64,000 nucleotides of DNA from contig JAMLHL010000003.1 of NCBI GenBank assembly GCA_023957125.1, forward strand, positions 186,001 through 250,000, in the 5' to 3' direction. Numbering within the stretch: the stretch's first letter is position 1; every line of letters starts with the position of its first letter. Positions 1 to 9,316 of the stretch are shown here, in pieces. A program made the position numbers and the translations under genes. Below the pieces are notes generated by a model, which was given only the letters and a program-made list of their open reading frames with translations, had not been told where the DNA came from and ran no database searches. This DNA comes from Chitinophagaceae bacterium (lineage in GTDB: Bacteria; Bacteroidota; Bacteroidia; Chitinophagales; Chitinophagaceae).

Positions 1-41
1 AAAGAATATATCATAATGGATTTATGCGCAAGAGGAAGTCT

Positions 42-831
42 CACGCAGAGGCGCAAAGAGAAGAAATAGGGTACAGCGGTATTTTCCTCCCACCTTCGCG
101 GCTTTGCGGCTTCGCGTGCAACCCACCCCGCCAACAGTATTTTCTGCGATCGTCCGCGCGATCTGCGGGAGATCTATTTTCACGCAGAGGCGCAAAGAGA
201 AAAGATCGGGGTAGAGCGGTATTTTCCTCCCACCTTCGCGGCTTCGCGTGCAACCCACTCCGCCAATAATATTTTCTGCGATCGTCCGCGCGATGTGCGG
301 GATATCTATTTTCACGCAGAGGCGCAGAGGCGCAAAGAGAAAAGATCGGGGTAGAGCGGTATTTTCCTCCCACCTTCGCGGCTTTGCGGCTTCGCGTGCA
401 ACCCACCCCGCCAACAATATTTTCTGCGATCATCCGCGCGATCTGCGGGATATCTATTTTCACGCAGAGGCGCAGAGGCGCAAAGAGAAGAAATAGGGTA
501 GAGCGGTATTTTCCTCCCACCTTTGCGTCTTCGCGTGCAACCCACCCGCCAACAATATTTTCTGCGATCGTCCGCGCGATCTGCGGGAGATCTATTTTCA
601 CGCAGAGGCGCAGAGGCGCAAAGAGAAAAGATCGGGGTAGAGCGGTATTTTCCTCCCACCTTCGCGGCTTTCGCGGCTTCGCGTGCAACGCACCCCACCA
701 ACAGTATTTTCTGCGATCGTCCGCGCGATCTGCGGGAGATCTATTTTCACGCAGAGGCGCAAAGAGAAAAGATAGGAGTAGAGCGGTGTTTTCCTCCCAC
801 CTTCGCGGCTTTGCGCCTTGGCGTGCAACTA
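42..831. repeat. Array of six degenerate ~140-bp direct repeats
   Basis: Six copies begin at about 42, 181, 313, 461, 599 and 748, so the period varies between 132 and 149 bp. Each unit starts with CACGCAGAGGCGCAAAGAG, passes a conserved purine-rich and TTTTCCTCCCACC block, then CTTTGCGGCTTCGCGTG, then an A/T-rich TATTTTCTGCGATCG block and TCTGCGGGAGATCTATTTT. The first and third blocks are imperfect reverse complements, so each unit can fold. The length changes come mainly from duplication of an 8-base GCAGAGGC word. Long open frames exist on both strands but are by-products of the repeat and are not called as genes. There is no protein-coding gene in 1-878. Confidence 0.9.
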
Positions 832-878
832 TTCCCGCGGAACATATTATGCCCCAGCCTGCATCAATGGTGCCGCTA

Positions 879-1760
879 TCAGCTCCATTCTTCCCATTTC
901 TTCTCGTTCTTCCTGTGTACCCTGGCAGCAATAATAACGCTGATCTCGTACAGGAGTACCAGTGGAATACATACGATCATCTGGCTGCCCCAGTCGGGCG
1001 AGGGAGTAATAATGGCTGCTAATACCAATAAAGCTACGTAGGCATATTTCCGGTAGGTTCTTAAAAATCCGGGGGTGAGCAAACCGATCCGTGCCAGCAG
1101 CCAGGAGGCCATGGGCAGTTCAAAAGCTACCCCGGAACCCAGCGTAATATCCATTATAGAATCCAGGTAATCACTCAGCATAGGTTTGTAATCCAGTATA
1201 TGTTGCGTGCCCAGATCGTAATTGTAAAGGAAATTGAAAGTAAACGGCGCCAGCATGAAATAACCGAAAGAAGCGCCTAAGAAGAAGAAGAAAGAAACCC
1301 AGAAAATAATACCCCGCGTATGTTTTAATTCTTCTGTTTTTAATGCGGGCTTCACAAAGCGCCATATCTCCCAGCACAGATAAGGAAAGGCGAGCAACAC
1401 ACCGCCAACGGCAGCGATCGTAATACTCGACATGAATTTCCCGCTTACAGTACTTACCAGGATATTTAAGGACATAGGCGGCATACACAATGAGTCGCCC
1501 ATACCCAGTTTATGACTCAGGGCGCAAAACATTTTGTAGGAGATAAAGTTCTCCTGAGTCGGTCCCATAATTACGTTGTCAAAGATCCAGTCAACGTTTA
1601 TAAAAATAGCAATGGCAAATACCAATACTGCGAATACGGAACGTACAATATGCCAGCGCAGCGCTTCCAGGTGATCAATGAAACTCATTTCGGCCTCTTC
1701 CTGGTCGTGCTGCCCCCTGATCCTCTTGAAAAACGATTTTCTTTGCGATTCTAAAGTCAA
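879..1760 (-). CDS. tatC: Sec-independent protein translocase TatC
   Basis: TatC is the multi-spanning core of the twin-arginine translocase in the inner membrane; it recognises the twin-arginine signal of folded export substrates. The conserved N-terminal motif EMSFIDHLEALRWHI and the C-terminal segment around ITPSPDWGSQ are visible, with about six hydrophobic spans between them. The start is uncertain. The first ATG in a conserved place is at 1688, but homologues carry a basic stretch before that motif, and here SFFKRIRGQHDQEEAE is in frame, so a TTG at 1760 is preferred (293 aa). The ATG at 1811 lies upstream of the likely promoter box and is rejected. tatA/B are not adjacent. A Tat substrate candidate is encoded at 4982-6430. 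Confidence 0.93.
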   Translation of the reverse strand: MTLESQRKSFFKRIRGQHDQEEAEMSFIDHLEALRWHIVRSVFAVLVFAIAIFINVDWIFDNVIMGPTQENFISYKMFCALSHKLGMGDSLCMPPMSLNILVSTVSGKFMSSITIAAVGGVLLAFPYLCWEIWRFVKPALKTEELKHTRGIIFWVSFFFFLGASFGYFMLAPFTFNFLYNYDLGTQHILDYKPMLSDYLDSIMDITLGSGVAFELPMASWLLARIGLLTPGFLRTYRKYAYVALLVLAAIITPSPDWGSQMIVCIPLVLLYEISVIIAARVHRKNEKKWEEWS

Positions 1761-1790
1761 GCTTTCTAAAATTGAGGTAGCAAACCTAAT

Positions 1791-1798
1791 GAAAAAAC
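1791..1798 (-). promoter_or_regulatory. Promoter -7 box for tatC
   Basis: On the minus strand the sequence is TAGGTTTG, an exact match to the Bacteroidota -7 consensus TAnnTTTG. Transcription would begin near 1785, about 25 bases before the TTG at 1760. No clear -33 TTG is seen. Confidence 0.5.
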
Positions 1799-1882
1799 TG
1801 CTTTCACCCATATTTGTGATGGCGGTTAACCGTTTCCTGCCCCGATAAGGTTTGTTAAAGTGTTTTTTCGTCTCACAATGGG

Positions 1883-1890
1883 TAATTTTG
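1883..1890 (+). promoter_or_regulatory. Promoter -7 box for the luciferase-like gene
   Basis: TAATTTTG matches TAnnTTTG and sits 21 bases before the ATG at 1912. It supports that ATG over the in-frame upstream start at 1852, which lies before the box. Confidence 0.5.
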
Positions 1891-1911
1891 CAGCACCTGA
1901 AAAATTGGACT

Positions 1912-2916
1912 ATGACAAAGAAGATAGCATTATCAGCGTTGGATCTGGCCGTGGTGGTGGAAGGCGGCAATGCAAGGCGCGCCATTGAGGGTACAGTGGC
2001 GGTAGCACAGCATATAGAGCAGCTTGGATACCAACGGATCTGGCTGGCGGAGCACCATAATATGGAACACATTGCCAGTTCGGCTACGGCTGTATTGATA
2101 GGCCATGTAGCCGGCAAAACCAAAACTATCCGGGTTGGTTCCGGGGGCATTATGCTGCCCAACCATGCCCCGCTGATGGTAGCCGAGCAGTTTGGCACGC
2201 TTGAAACGCTTTACCCCGGCAGGATTGATTTGGGTTTGGGCCGGGCGCCGGGCACCGACCAGTTAACCGCCTATGCTTTGCGAAGAAGAAATATGACGGC
2301 CGAAAATAATTTCCCCACGGATGTGCAGGAGTTACAGACTTATTTTAGCGAAGAGAACAGCTCGGCTAAGGTCCGCGCCTTTCCGGGCGAGGGCTTGAAC
2401 ATCCCGGTCTGGATATTAGGCTCCAGTACCGACAGCGCCTATCTGGCCGCTGCGTTGGGGCTGCCTTATGCTTTTGCCGCTCATTTTGCGCCGGCTCAAT
2501 TTCATACCGCGATAGAAATATACCGGGATCACTTTAAGCCTTCCGTACACCTCGGGGAACCTTATGTGTTGGCCTGTGTAAATGTAATTGCTGCAGACAC
2601 GGATGAAGAGGCGGAATTCCTGTCAACAAGCCTCTACAGTATGTTTATGGGGATAATAACCAATAGCCGGAAGCCCTTATCCCCGCCAGCGGATCTGCCT
2701 CCTGTTTTTTATCATCCGGAGATACAAAGAGCCGTGAACAGCATGACTGCAAGTACTTTCATCGGGAGTAAAAGCAGCCTGGCAAAAAAACTCGGGGAAT
2801 GGATTGAAATATCCCGGGTTGATGAGCTGATGATCACCGGCCATATTTATGACTTAGATGCCCGGTTGAAATCCTATACTTTATTCAAAGAAGCGATGGA
2901 GAAATACCAGTCCTGA
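1912..2916 (+). CDS. LLM-class flavin-dependent oxidoreductase (luciferase-like)
   Basis: A 334-aa cytosolic protein of the bacterial luciferase-like monooxygenase fold, which uses reduced flavin to oxidise small molecules. The N-terminal region has the typical [10 protein letters not shown] segment, then [20 protein letters not shown] and the [14 protein letters not shown] motif, all hallmarks of the MsnO8-like group. The start is set at 1912 by the promoter box upstream; the frame is open to 1852 but the added 20 residues overlap the promoter. The gene is divergent from tatC with about 150 bp between them. The substrate cannot be inferred from the sequence or the neighbours. Confidence 0.9.
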   Translation: MTKKIALSALDLAVVVEGGNARRAIEGTVAVAQHIEQLGYQRIWLAEHHNMEHIASSATAVLIGHVAGKTKTIRVGSGGIMLPNHAPLMVAEQFGTLETLYPGRIDLGLGRAPGTDQLTAYALRRRNMTAENNFPTDVQELQTYFSEENSSAKVRAFPGEGLNIPVWILGSSTDSAYLAAALGLPYAFAAHFAPAQFHTAIEIYRDHFKPSVHLGEPYVLACVNVIAADTDEEAEFLSTSLYSMFMGIITNSRKPLSPPADLPPVFYHPEIQRAVNSMTASTFIGSKSSLAKKLGEWIEISRVDELMITGHIYDLDARLKSYTLFKEAMEKYQS

Positions 2917-3013
2917 AAGATAGGCGCCGGTCATTTTCACTATATTTACTGGTTGATACCCATTATTTTAAAATCAGGGACTACCTGTGGTTCCTCATTA
3001 AAGTTTTTTATCG

Positions 3014-3850
3014 GTGAAAAAAATATACTGTTCCATCACCCTGTTCCTGTTCATTTGCTATGCAGCAGGTCAAACAATGGAGGATTTTCCTTTAAAACTC
3101 AGGATGGGAACCTATAATGTAGGGCATTTCAACCAGGGGATGAAGGGTGGACTGGAATTAAAGGGCAGGTCTGTGAGCGATGAGTTTAGAAGAAACAATG
3201 CCGCAATGGAAATGCTGAGTTGGAGAAGATGGATCGGTGAACAAAGTCTGGATTTTTTTATTTTAAATGAATGGAACCGGTATTTCGACGCGGACAGTAT
3301 CTTTGATGCGGAGCATGAATTACTAAAACCATTTTACAATCATATTCATTGGGGTGATGAGCATACGTGGATTTTTAATGGCATTGCAACCAATTATCCC
3401 TTGACTAATGTAAGGCAGAAGTATTGGGGAGGAGATTACTACGCTTTACTTGCTGATTTTAAACTGGGCAGCAAAATAGTTACCATTATTTCAACCCATC
3501 TTCCCTGGCAAGAGCAATGGCATGCAAAAGCTGTGGACTCTCTGGTAGTGGAAATGAAAAAATACAAGTATGTGATCTGTATGGGAGATATGAATGCCAC
3601 GGATGCAGAACAATCCCGCTTTCATGAAGAAGGCTTTAATATTGCCAACGGAGGAAATCAGGGATGGTTTCCTACCGGCAGAAGTTCACTCAAATTAAAA
3701 GGAATGTCCGACGGACCGGATCGTCACCTGGATAATATTATTACCAGTAGAAATATCAAGATCATGAACGTTTCGGCTCCTTTCACCGGACTCAATGATT
3801 TTGATCATCTGCCGGTACTTGCTGATATTATTATAACGGATGGAAAATGA
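3014..3850 (+). CDS. Secreted endonuclease/exonuclease/phosphatase-fold protein
   Basis: A 278-aa protein with a signal peptide (residues 1-20) followed by a complete EEP (DNase I-like) domain. The expected catalytic and Mg-binding residues are visible: N35 in TYNV, E86 in LNEW, H162 in STHL, D192/N194 in GDMNA, D240/N241 in LDNI and D264/H265 in FDHLP. The fold covers nucleases, phosphoesterases and sphingomyelinases, so the substrate is open. The start is GTG at 3014, which gives a proper signal peptide. Its stop overlaps the ATG of the next gene (ATGA), so the two are probably co-translated. Confidence 0.85.
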   Translation: MKKIYCSITLFLFICYAAGQTMEDFPLKLRMGTYNVGHFNQGMKGGLELKGRSVSDEFRRNNAAMEMLSWRRWIGEQSLDFFILNEWNRYFDADSIFDAEHELLKPFYNHIHWGDEHTWIFNGIATNYPLTNVRQKYWGGDYYALLADFKLGSKIVTIISTHLPWQEQWHAKAVDSLVVEMKKYKYVICMGDMNATDAEQSRFHEEGFNIANGGNQGWFPTGRSSLKLKGMSDGPDRHLDNIITSRNIKIMNVSAPFTGLNDFDHLPVLADIIITDGK

Positions 3851-4665
3851 AAACTAAACTAATACTACCCGTCCTGCTCCTGTTGTGGCAATCCGCTGCT
3901 CAGGCAGCCATTGTTGACACGGTTGAAACCTACAGCCCTTCAATGCAGAAAAACATAAAGGCAGTGGTGATACGCCCGGATCAATACATTAAACTGAACG
4001 CGTTACCGGTGGTTTATTTGCTCCACGGCTATGGCGGTAATTATGCGGACTGGATCAGCAGGGCAAAGAATATTGAAAAATTAGCAGATCAGTATAATCT
4101 GATGATCATTTGCCCCGACGGGAACAAAGGAAGTTGGTATTGGGACAGTCCTGTAGATCCGGCTTTTAAGTATGAAACCTATGTGGCAGGTGAACTGGTG
4201 AACTGGATAGATGCCCAATACAAAACCATTAAAGACCGGAAAGGCAGAGCCATTACGGGATTGAGCATGGGCGGGCATGGCGCCTTGTACCTGGCGATCC
4301 GGCACCAGGATGTTTTCGGCGCTGCCGGAAGCATGAGCGGCGGCGTGGATATCCGCCCTTTTCCCAACAATTGGGACATGGCGAAAAGATTGGGCAGTTA
4401 TGCCGGAAATCCGGCAAGCTGGGAGAGCCATACGGTCATCAACCTGTTGCATCTCCTCACACCGGGCGCTCTTTCATTGGTTATTGATTGCGGTACCAGT
4501 GATTTCTTTTATGCGGTAAACAAGAACCTGCACGAGCAATTATTATATAGAAATATTCCGCACGATTTTATTATCCGCCCCGGAGCCCACAACTGGGAGT
4601 ACTGGCAAAACGCGATTGAATTTCAATTGTTATTCATGCATCATTTTTTCAGCCGTCCCGAATAA
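3847..4665 (+). CDS. Secreted esterase (FrmB/esterase D-like alpha/beta hydrolase)
   Basis: A 272-aa alpha/beta hydrolase with a signal peptide ending near AQA (residue 20). The nucleophile lies in GLSMGGHG (S140), with D219 in the IDCGTSDF segment and H248 in GAHNW completing the triad; the oxyanion region LLHGYGGNYADW is also present. Family members include S-formylglutathione hydrolase, antigen 85 and feruloyl or acetyl-xylan esterases; export suggests action on a polymer or lipid ester rather than formaldehyde detoxification. It overlaps the preceding EEP gene by four bases, so both likely act on one extracellular substrate (inference). Confidence 0.85.
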   Translation: MKTKLILPVLLLLWQSAAQAAIVDTVETYSPSMQKNIKAVVIRPDQYIKLNALPVVYLLHGYGGNYADWISRAKNIEKLADQYNLMIICPDGNKGSWYWDSPVDPAFKYETYVAGELVNWIDAQYKTIKDRKGRAITGLSMGGHGALYLAIRHQDVFGAAGSMSGGVDIRPFPNNWDMAKRLGSYAGNPASWESHTVINLLHLLTPGALSLVIDCGTSDFFYAVNKNLHEQLLYRNIPHDFIIRPGAHNWEYWQNAIEFQLLFMHHFFSRPE

Positions 4666-4981
4666 TCTAAGAAGCGGGAGGGATACAAAAACAAAGTGGT
4701 ACAGAAAAGATATTTATAGCAGTGTGCTGTTAATCCTAAAGTGGCTCACAGATACCCCGGATTTCCACGGATAAAACGAAGCATGATATATACTTCTCAC
4801 ACCGGGGTGTCTATAAGCGTAGCTCCATCCGACCACCCAAAAAACCACAATATACGGCTGAAACGTATCTGTGTTTTTCTGTGTCATCCATGAGCACTTT
4901 GTGGTTGCGCATTATTGGAATTAACTTGGCGCTATCATTATTTTCCCTGTACCATTCTGCATCAAAAAACCCAGTGCAGGA
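4666..4981. repeat. Intergenic region with a long imperfect inverted repeat
   Basis: There is no gene here. CACAGATAC at 4747-4755 is the exact reverse complement of GTATCTGTG at 4865-4873. Around these arms the words GGATTTCCACGGAT and TCTGTGTCATCCATGAG resemble a dispersed intergenic repeat word family seen in many bacterial genomes. The element lies between convergent genes, so it may act as a transcript end, but no U-run is evident. Confidence 0.55.
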
Positions 4982-6430
4982 TTATAACGTAAGATCCCAG
5001 CCCTGCCTGTATTCTCTTTTTACAAACTGGTTGGCGGGATCGTAGTTGGTTACTTTCATGTTGGCTGCGTCCCACAACAATTTTTTGCGGCCGTTGTATT
5101 TGTCTGCCGTGCGCCTGCCACCCGGATTATCCCTGCACATCCAGCTTCTGAGGGCTACATTGCCTATAAGAATACTTTCCGTAAACGGCCCGGCATATTC
5201 AAACGGCGAACTGGTTTGTGCATTCCCATATCCCGCGATACAGGCGTTTACCCATTGCAGGTAGTGGTCCTCGTTGGGCACTCTTTCAATGGTTTCCGGG
5301 ATGCTCAGCAATTCATTTTCCTTCAACGGCAGCAATCTTGGATTGGCGCCATAACAGTCGGCCAGTAATTTACCCTTAGTACCGATAAACATTACGCCTC
5401 CGTCTGAATTACCAAAGGCTTCTCCTTCTTTTAATTCTTCCGGCACCTCCGGCATTACACCTCCGTCAAACCAGCTCACCTTAATATTTCCTTTACCGTC
5501 ATTACGCGGATAATTCAGGTGAATATTGCTCGAAAACGGCGTCCAGTCGGGGTTGTTATCCGTGTCCTTCAGGATAAAGGTCCAGGTTCCTGCCACGCTG
5601 CATTCCACCGAATTGGGATAATCTATAGGCAGGATGCGGAAAACCGGATCCAGGATATGACAGGCCATATCGCCTAAAGCGCCTGTTCCGTAGGGCCACC
5701 AGCCCCGCCAGTTCCAGGGCAGGTAATTGGGTTTATAATCCACTTTGGGAGCGGTACCCAGCCACAGATCGAAATCCAGTTCTTTGGGTACTTTGTAAGT
5801 GCCGGGGTCGGGTATAGCCTGGGGCCAAACCGGGCGATTCGTCCATGCCAGCACTTTGTCAACATGGCCAATTATCCCGGTGTCGTAGATCTCTTTCATT
5901 CGTCTTACGCCGTTGCCGGAACCTCCCTGGTTTCCCATCTGGGTGATCACTTTATATTTTTTAGCCGCCTGCGCCAGGATACGGGCCTCATAAATATCGT
6001 GGGTAAGCGGTTTTTGGGTGTAAACGTGCTTGCCTAAGTGCATAGCTGCCAGTGTGGCAACGGCATGGGTATGATCGGGAGTGGAGATAGAGCAGGCATC
6101 AATATTGTTTTTTTCCTTGTTCAGCATTACCCTGAAGTCCTTATAATAGTTGGCTTTGGGGAAGTTTTTTCTTGACTCTACCGCCTGGCGGTCGTCCACA
6201 TCTACCAGCGCCACAATATTTACATTAGGGCTTTTGGCGAATGCGGCGAGGTCGCTTTTTCCTTTACCTCCGGCGCCGATACCTGCAATGTTTAATTTAT
6301 CGCTTGGGGCAACATATCCTTTGCCCAACACGTGCCGGGGCACTACGAAAAAACTTGCAGCGGCCAGGGAGCTGTTTTTAATAAATTTTCTTCTTGAAGA
6401 ATTTTTTAAGAGTTTTTGTTTTCCGCTCAT
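4982..6430 (-). CDS. Tat-exported Gfo/Idh/MocA family oxidoreductase
   Basis: A 482-aa NAD(P)-dependent dehydrogenase-like protein. It starts with a twin-arginine signal (SSRRKFIKNS, RR at 13-14, then a hydrophobic stretch), so it should be exported folded with its cofactor by the Tat system. The Rossmann motif GIGAGGKG follows near residue 50, then STPDHTHA and YTQKPLTHD, where the usual EKP lysine motif reads QKP, as is common in the secreted Bacteroidota and Planctomycetes branch. The C-terminal half is the Gfo/Idh/MocA alpha/beta domain. Such proteins often act on sugars or glycosides; the substrate here is unknown. Confidence 0.9.
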   Translation of the reverse strand: MSGKQKLLKNSSRRKFIKNSSLAAASFFVVPRHVLGKGYVAPSDKLNIAGIGAGGKGKSDLAAFAKSPNVNIVALVDVDDRQAVESRKNFPKANYYKDFRVMLNKEKNNIDACSISTPDHTHAVATLAAMHLGKHVYTQKPLTHDIYEARILAQAAKKYKVITQMGNQGGSGNGVRRMKEIYDTGIIGHVDKVLAWTNRPVWPQAIPDPGTYKVPKELDFDLWLGTAPKVDYKPNYLPWNWRGWWPYGTGALGDMACHILDPVFRILPIDYPNSVECSVAGTWTFILKDTDNNPDWTPFSSNIHLNYPRNDGKGNIKVSWFDGGVMPEVPEELKEGEAFGNSDGGVMFIGTKGKLLADCYGANPRLLPLKENELLSIPETIERVPNEDHYLQWVNACIAGYGNAQTSSPFEYAGPFTESILIGNVALRSWMCRDNPGGRRTADKYNGRKKLLWDAANMKVTNYDPANQFVKREYRQGWDLTL

Positions 6431-6519
6431 GGGATTGCTTTATGGAGTTAAAAATGACTTTTACGGGTACAATGTTGAGAGCCTCCGGGAGGGTGAAAAT
6501 ACTCATTTTATCAGAATAA

Positions 6520-7506
6520 TCAGAGGCCTGTCCCAATATTTAAACCTAAAGCAACGGCTACAAATATCCAGTGCAACACAATAGGCAACCATTTTTTTTC
6601 GGCAGAAAAATAGGTGTACCCGTGAAAGGCCGCCAACGGAACAGCACACAGGATCCAGCGTTGGAAATTAGGCGCGAAATTGACCAACGGGATAAGTAAG
6701 GTAATGATCAGGTAAAGAAGCATCAAACCCCAGCTTTTACGCACCTGGATGAGCATACGCAACATGTGGTTCTGGATATAGAATCCGCTGACAAAAAAAG
6801 GAATAGCCAAAAGAACCATAGCCCCTAACGACCAGATATCCTGCTGCACATCAGGAAGACTGAATGAAATAGACGGGAGATAGGTGAGTGGATTGGAGGT
6901 ATCGGCAAGAAACAGGAATGCAAACAAAAAATAATAGGGGGTAATAACACCCAGTATCGCCACCAGCCATTCGCTTAAGTTGAAGGGCCGTAAGATGATC
7001 AGCGCGGAAAGGATAAGAACAGAAAACCCGATAGCGGGAAAATAGAAAAAAGACGCCACCCCTACGATCAGGCCGGCATTGAATACCTGGGCCTTAGGCC
7101 GGGGATGATTAAACAGGCTGCTTAACATGGCCCACACCATTACCATGAGGCTGTTGATGATTAATATGGAGGAAAACAGCCACCATTCGGGAAAAATGGA
7201 AGTAATGAGGATATAGGCCAATGCCGGCAGGTAATTAGGTTTGGGCAGGAGCTTTTTGTTGTTGATGAGATGATTAAAAGTAATAGCCTGCGATAAGGTA
7301 AGGATTAGAACGAGAAACGGGTACATCACAGGGGCCGACTCTCCCACAGGCGAAAGAAACTGCAGAAGCCACGCATATAAAAATCCGTCTGTAGGCTGGG
7401 CAACCGGGATCTGCGGGTATAAAAAAGAGTGCCACTTCAGCACAAGGGCATAGGCAAACAGGAAAAAGATATTGGCATTGGAGTTAGTTTTGAAAGAAGC
7501 AATCAC
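6520..7506 (-). CDS. DUF6427 family membrane protein
   Basis: A 328-aa integral membrane protein with roughly ten hydrophobic segments and few polar loops. The N-terminal pattern FKTNSNANIFFLFAYALVLK and overall layout fit DUF6427, a Bacteroidota family of unknown function (family call from memory). It ends 89 bp from the Gfo/Idh/MocA gene start on the same strand and starts 11 bp after the end of the gene at 7518-9059, so it is probably co-transcribed with that gene. Confidence 0.6.
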   Translation of the reverse strand: MIASFKTNSNANIFFLFAYALVLKWHSFLYPQIPVAQPTDGFLYAWLLQFLSPVGESAPVMYPFLVLILTLSQAITFNHLINNKKLLPKPNYLPALAYILITSIFPEWWLFSSILIINSLMVMVWAMLSSLFNHPRPKAQVFNAGLIVGVASFFYFPAIGFSVLILSALIILRPFNLSEWLVAILGVITPYYFLFAFLFLADTSNPLTYLPSISFSLPDVQQDIWSLGAMVLLAIPFFVSGFYIQNHMLRMLIQVRKSWGLMLLYLIITLLIPLVNFAPNFQRWILCAVPLAAFHGYTYFSAEKKWLPIVLHWIFVAVALGLNIGTGL

Positions 7507-7517
7507 AGGAATAGGTT

Positions 7518-9059
7518 TTAAAAATCAATTTTAGCAAAACAAATATAATTCCTGTAAATGCAGGGCAGTACCACCTGCCTGGCACCTACCTGTTTTCCGT
7601 ATTTAGGTAAAAACTCATAATTCCTGTCCAGGTTCTTCAGGGTGGGCGCCCGCTTCACCGTTCCGTTGGGCGTAACGCTTTGTTCCGTTAATAGCCTGAC
7701 CCTCCGTTCCAACTGGTTGTACAGGAAACTGATTTCGCTACCCGTGTTGTAGATCATATAAGACAGCCCGTCGGACGAGTTGTCGTCAAATTGACTTTTA
7801 TGCAGGATATTGCTCCACTCCATGCTGGCATTGGGATCGAAGGAAAACAGGGCGATGTTTTCGCTGTAATACCGGGTGTTCGACCCATAGTTCCACCGGT
7901 TCCAGGGATTGCCATACATCCCGTAGGGGCTCCAGTAACCACCATATGGCGAATAATAAGGATACATACTATATGGACTATAGAGGTAATCATAGCGGTT
8001 CCAGCTACTACCCCTGGAGGAAGTGTAGAACAGTTCACTGACGATCATAAATCCCCCGTCCTTTTTAGGCATTACCTGTTTTATGAAATAATCGTTAAAG
8101 GCCGTCTTGGCAGACGTGTTTTCAGATTTTGCATCCTCTTTCAGCTCATCGCTGAAAATATTATAATTCTCCGCCCTTATTCTTCCTTCATTTTTATCCC
8201 ATACCCCGATATAGATGCCCTCTACACTGCCCCTGCGTTGCGTATAATACAGGGAACTGATCAGGTAGGTTTTGTTGATATTGTCGGCCTTGATCTTCAC
8301 CTCATCAAGAAAATTTTTATCCAGCGGGATGTTGTTGACATGAAAAGTATCCGATTGCGCCGGTTTGATCACCAGGTCCATTTGGGAGATATAGTCCCGG
8401 CTGCCGTTACGGCTGCAACGGGTAAATACAAAATCCCCGTCGTTGTCCACCACAAAATCACTGAAAACGGCGTCTTTCTTTGCCATGGTTACCGACATCC
8501 TGCTTTTTTTCTTAAACTCCATTTTATCATCGTAAAGGAGCGTGGTAAAAAAATAGTTCCGTTCATTCCTTTTATTGATCTTAAACACCACAATATGTTG
8601 TTTATCCTCGCTGTAGATGGTGGAATAAATCTTGTTGTTGCCCGAGCCGCTGATCTGCGTGGTATCAATTTCAACCGGGCCGATCAGCTTTTGTCCTGCG
8701 CCATCCATTTTGACCACATTGCAGTAAACGATATTTCTCTTCTGATATTGGTACACGAGGTAAAAGAAATCGGGGTAGGGAATAAAATCTACGTTGATGA
8801 TTTTATCGGGCAGGAAATCAAGGTTGATCTTGTCCTTTAATTTCATTTCGTTATCGAATATAGACAAATCGTTTTTTGACCTGAAATTTTTGTACACCAC
8901 GATATTACTGTTCACTTTGCCTATAATTTCAAAGTTTACCTGGCGATAATCGTCTTTTCCCGGGTCAGAATAATAAATACGTTGGGATAAAACCCATAAT
9001 GGGAGGGCTATTATCACGACAGCTAACAGGATTAGTTTCTTAGGCCCCATGTTTATCAT
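7518..9059 (-). CDS. Hypothetical exported protein with a Tyr/Pro/Gly-rich insert
   Basis: A 513-aa protein not assigned to a characterised family. The N-terminus has a basic start, a hydrophobic stretch and LSQ, which fits a signal peptide; a second ATG at 9050 is equally possible. Most of the chain is alternating beta-rich sequence with repeated 'direct question' style blades, suggesting a propeller-like fold (inference). Between residues about 340 and 400 lies a stretch very rich in Tyr, Ser, Pro, Gly, Trp and Asn. It is followed after 11 bp by the DUF6427 gene on the same strand. Confidence 0.6.
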   Translation of the reverse strand: MINMGPKKLILLAVVIIALPLWVLSQRIYYSDPGKDDYRQVNFEIIGKVNSNIVVYKNFRSKNDLSIFDNEMKLKDKINLDFLPDKIINVDFIPYPDFFYLVYQYQKRNIVYCNVVKMDGAGQKLIGPVEIDTTQISGSGNNKIYSTIYSEDKQHIVVFKINKRNERNYFFTTLLYDDKMEFKKKSRMSVTMAKKDAVFSDFVVDNDGDFVFTRCSRNGSRDYISQMDLVIKPAQSDTFHVNNIPLDKNFLDEVKIKADNINKTYLISSLYYTQRRGSVEGIYIGVWDKNEGRIRAENYNIFSDELKEDAKSENTSAKTAFNDYFIKQVMPKKDGGFMIVSELFYTSSRGSSWNRYDYLYSPYSMYPYYSPYGGYWSPYGMYGNPWNRWNYGSNTRYYSENIALFSFDPNASMEWSNILHKSQFDDNSSDGLSYMIYNTGSEISFLYNQLERRVRLLTEQSVTPNGTVKRAPTLKNLDRNYEFLPKYGKQVGARQVVLPCIYRNYICFAKIDF

Positions 9060-9243
9060 TTTTGTTCTTAAATATACGTATGAATATGCAAATTAGCCGC
9101 TTTTTGGCGATTGGCTGCTGCCCTGTTGTCTTTTTAACCAAACTTATAATAATTGCGTTTCTTTCCGGGGTGGCTAAATAGGTGCCTGTGTAACAGACGC
9201 CGGTGGTGAAAAGGAGGAGAACCCCGTGCCGGAACTTTCTGCA

Positions 9244-9272
9244 TTGCAATTGTAATTTAGCTTATACCTTTG
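9244..9272 (+). promoter_or_regulatory. Bacteroidota-type promoter for the KUP gene
   Basis: TTG at 9244-9246 and TACCTTTG at 9265-9272 are separated by 18 bases, matching the -33 TTG and -7 TAnnTTTG arrangement. Transcription would begin near 9278, about 40 bases before the start codon. Confidence 0.55.
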
Positions 9273-9316
9273 GCGTTTGTTTCGAATTGATTAATTGATT
9301 AATCTGTCTTTTAATA

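Noticed and set aside
42..831. CRISPR array
   Set aside because: The units are ~140 bp with variable period and are similar along their whole length; there is no short repeat with unique spacers, and no cas gene nearby.
22..1041. Several overlapping open frames of 80-300 codons on both strands in 1-1041
   Set aside because: They arise from the repeat units, are present in many frames at once, have no recognisable protein features and are interrupted at the array ends.
1761..2198. N-terminal extension of the tatC frame to 2198
   Set aside because: It runs antisense through the luciferase-like gene and lies upstream of the tatC promoter box.
7791..8840. 349-codon plus-strand frame
   Set aside because: It is the antisense shadow of the hypothetical protein gene at 7518-9059 and has no protein-like features of its own.
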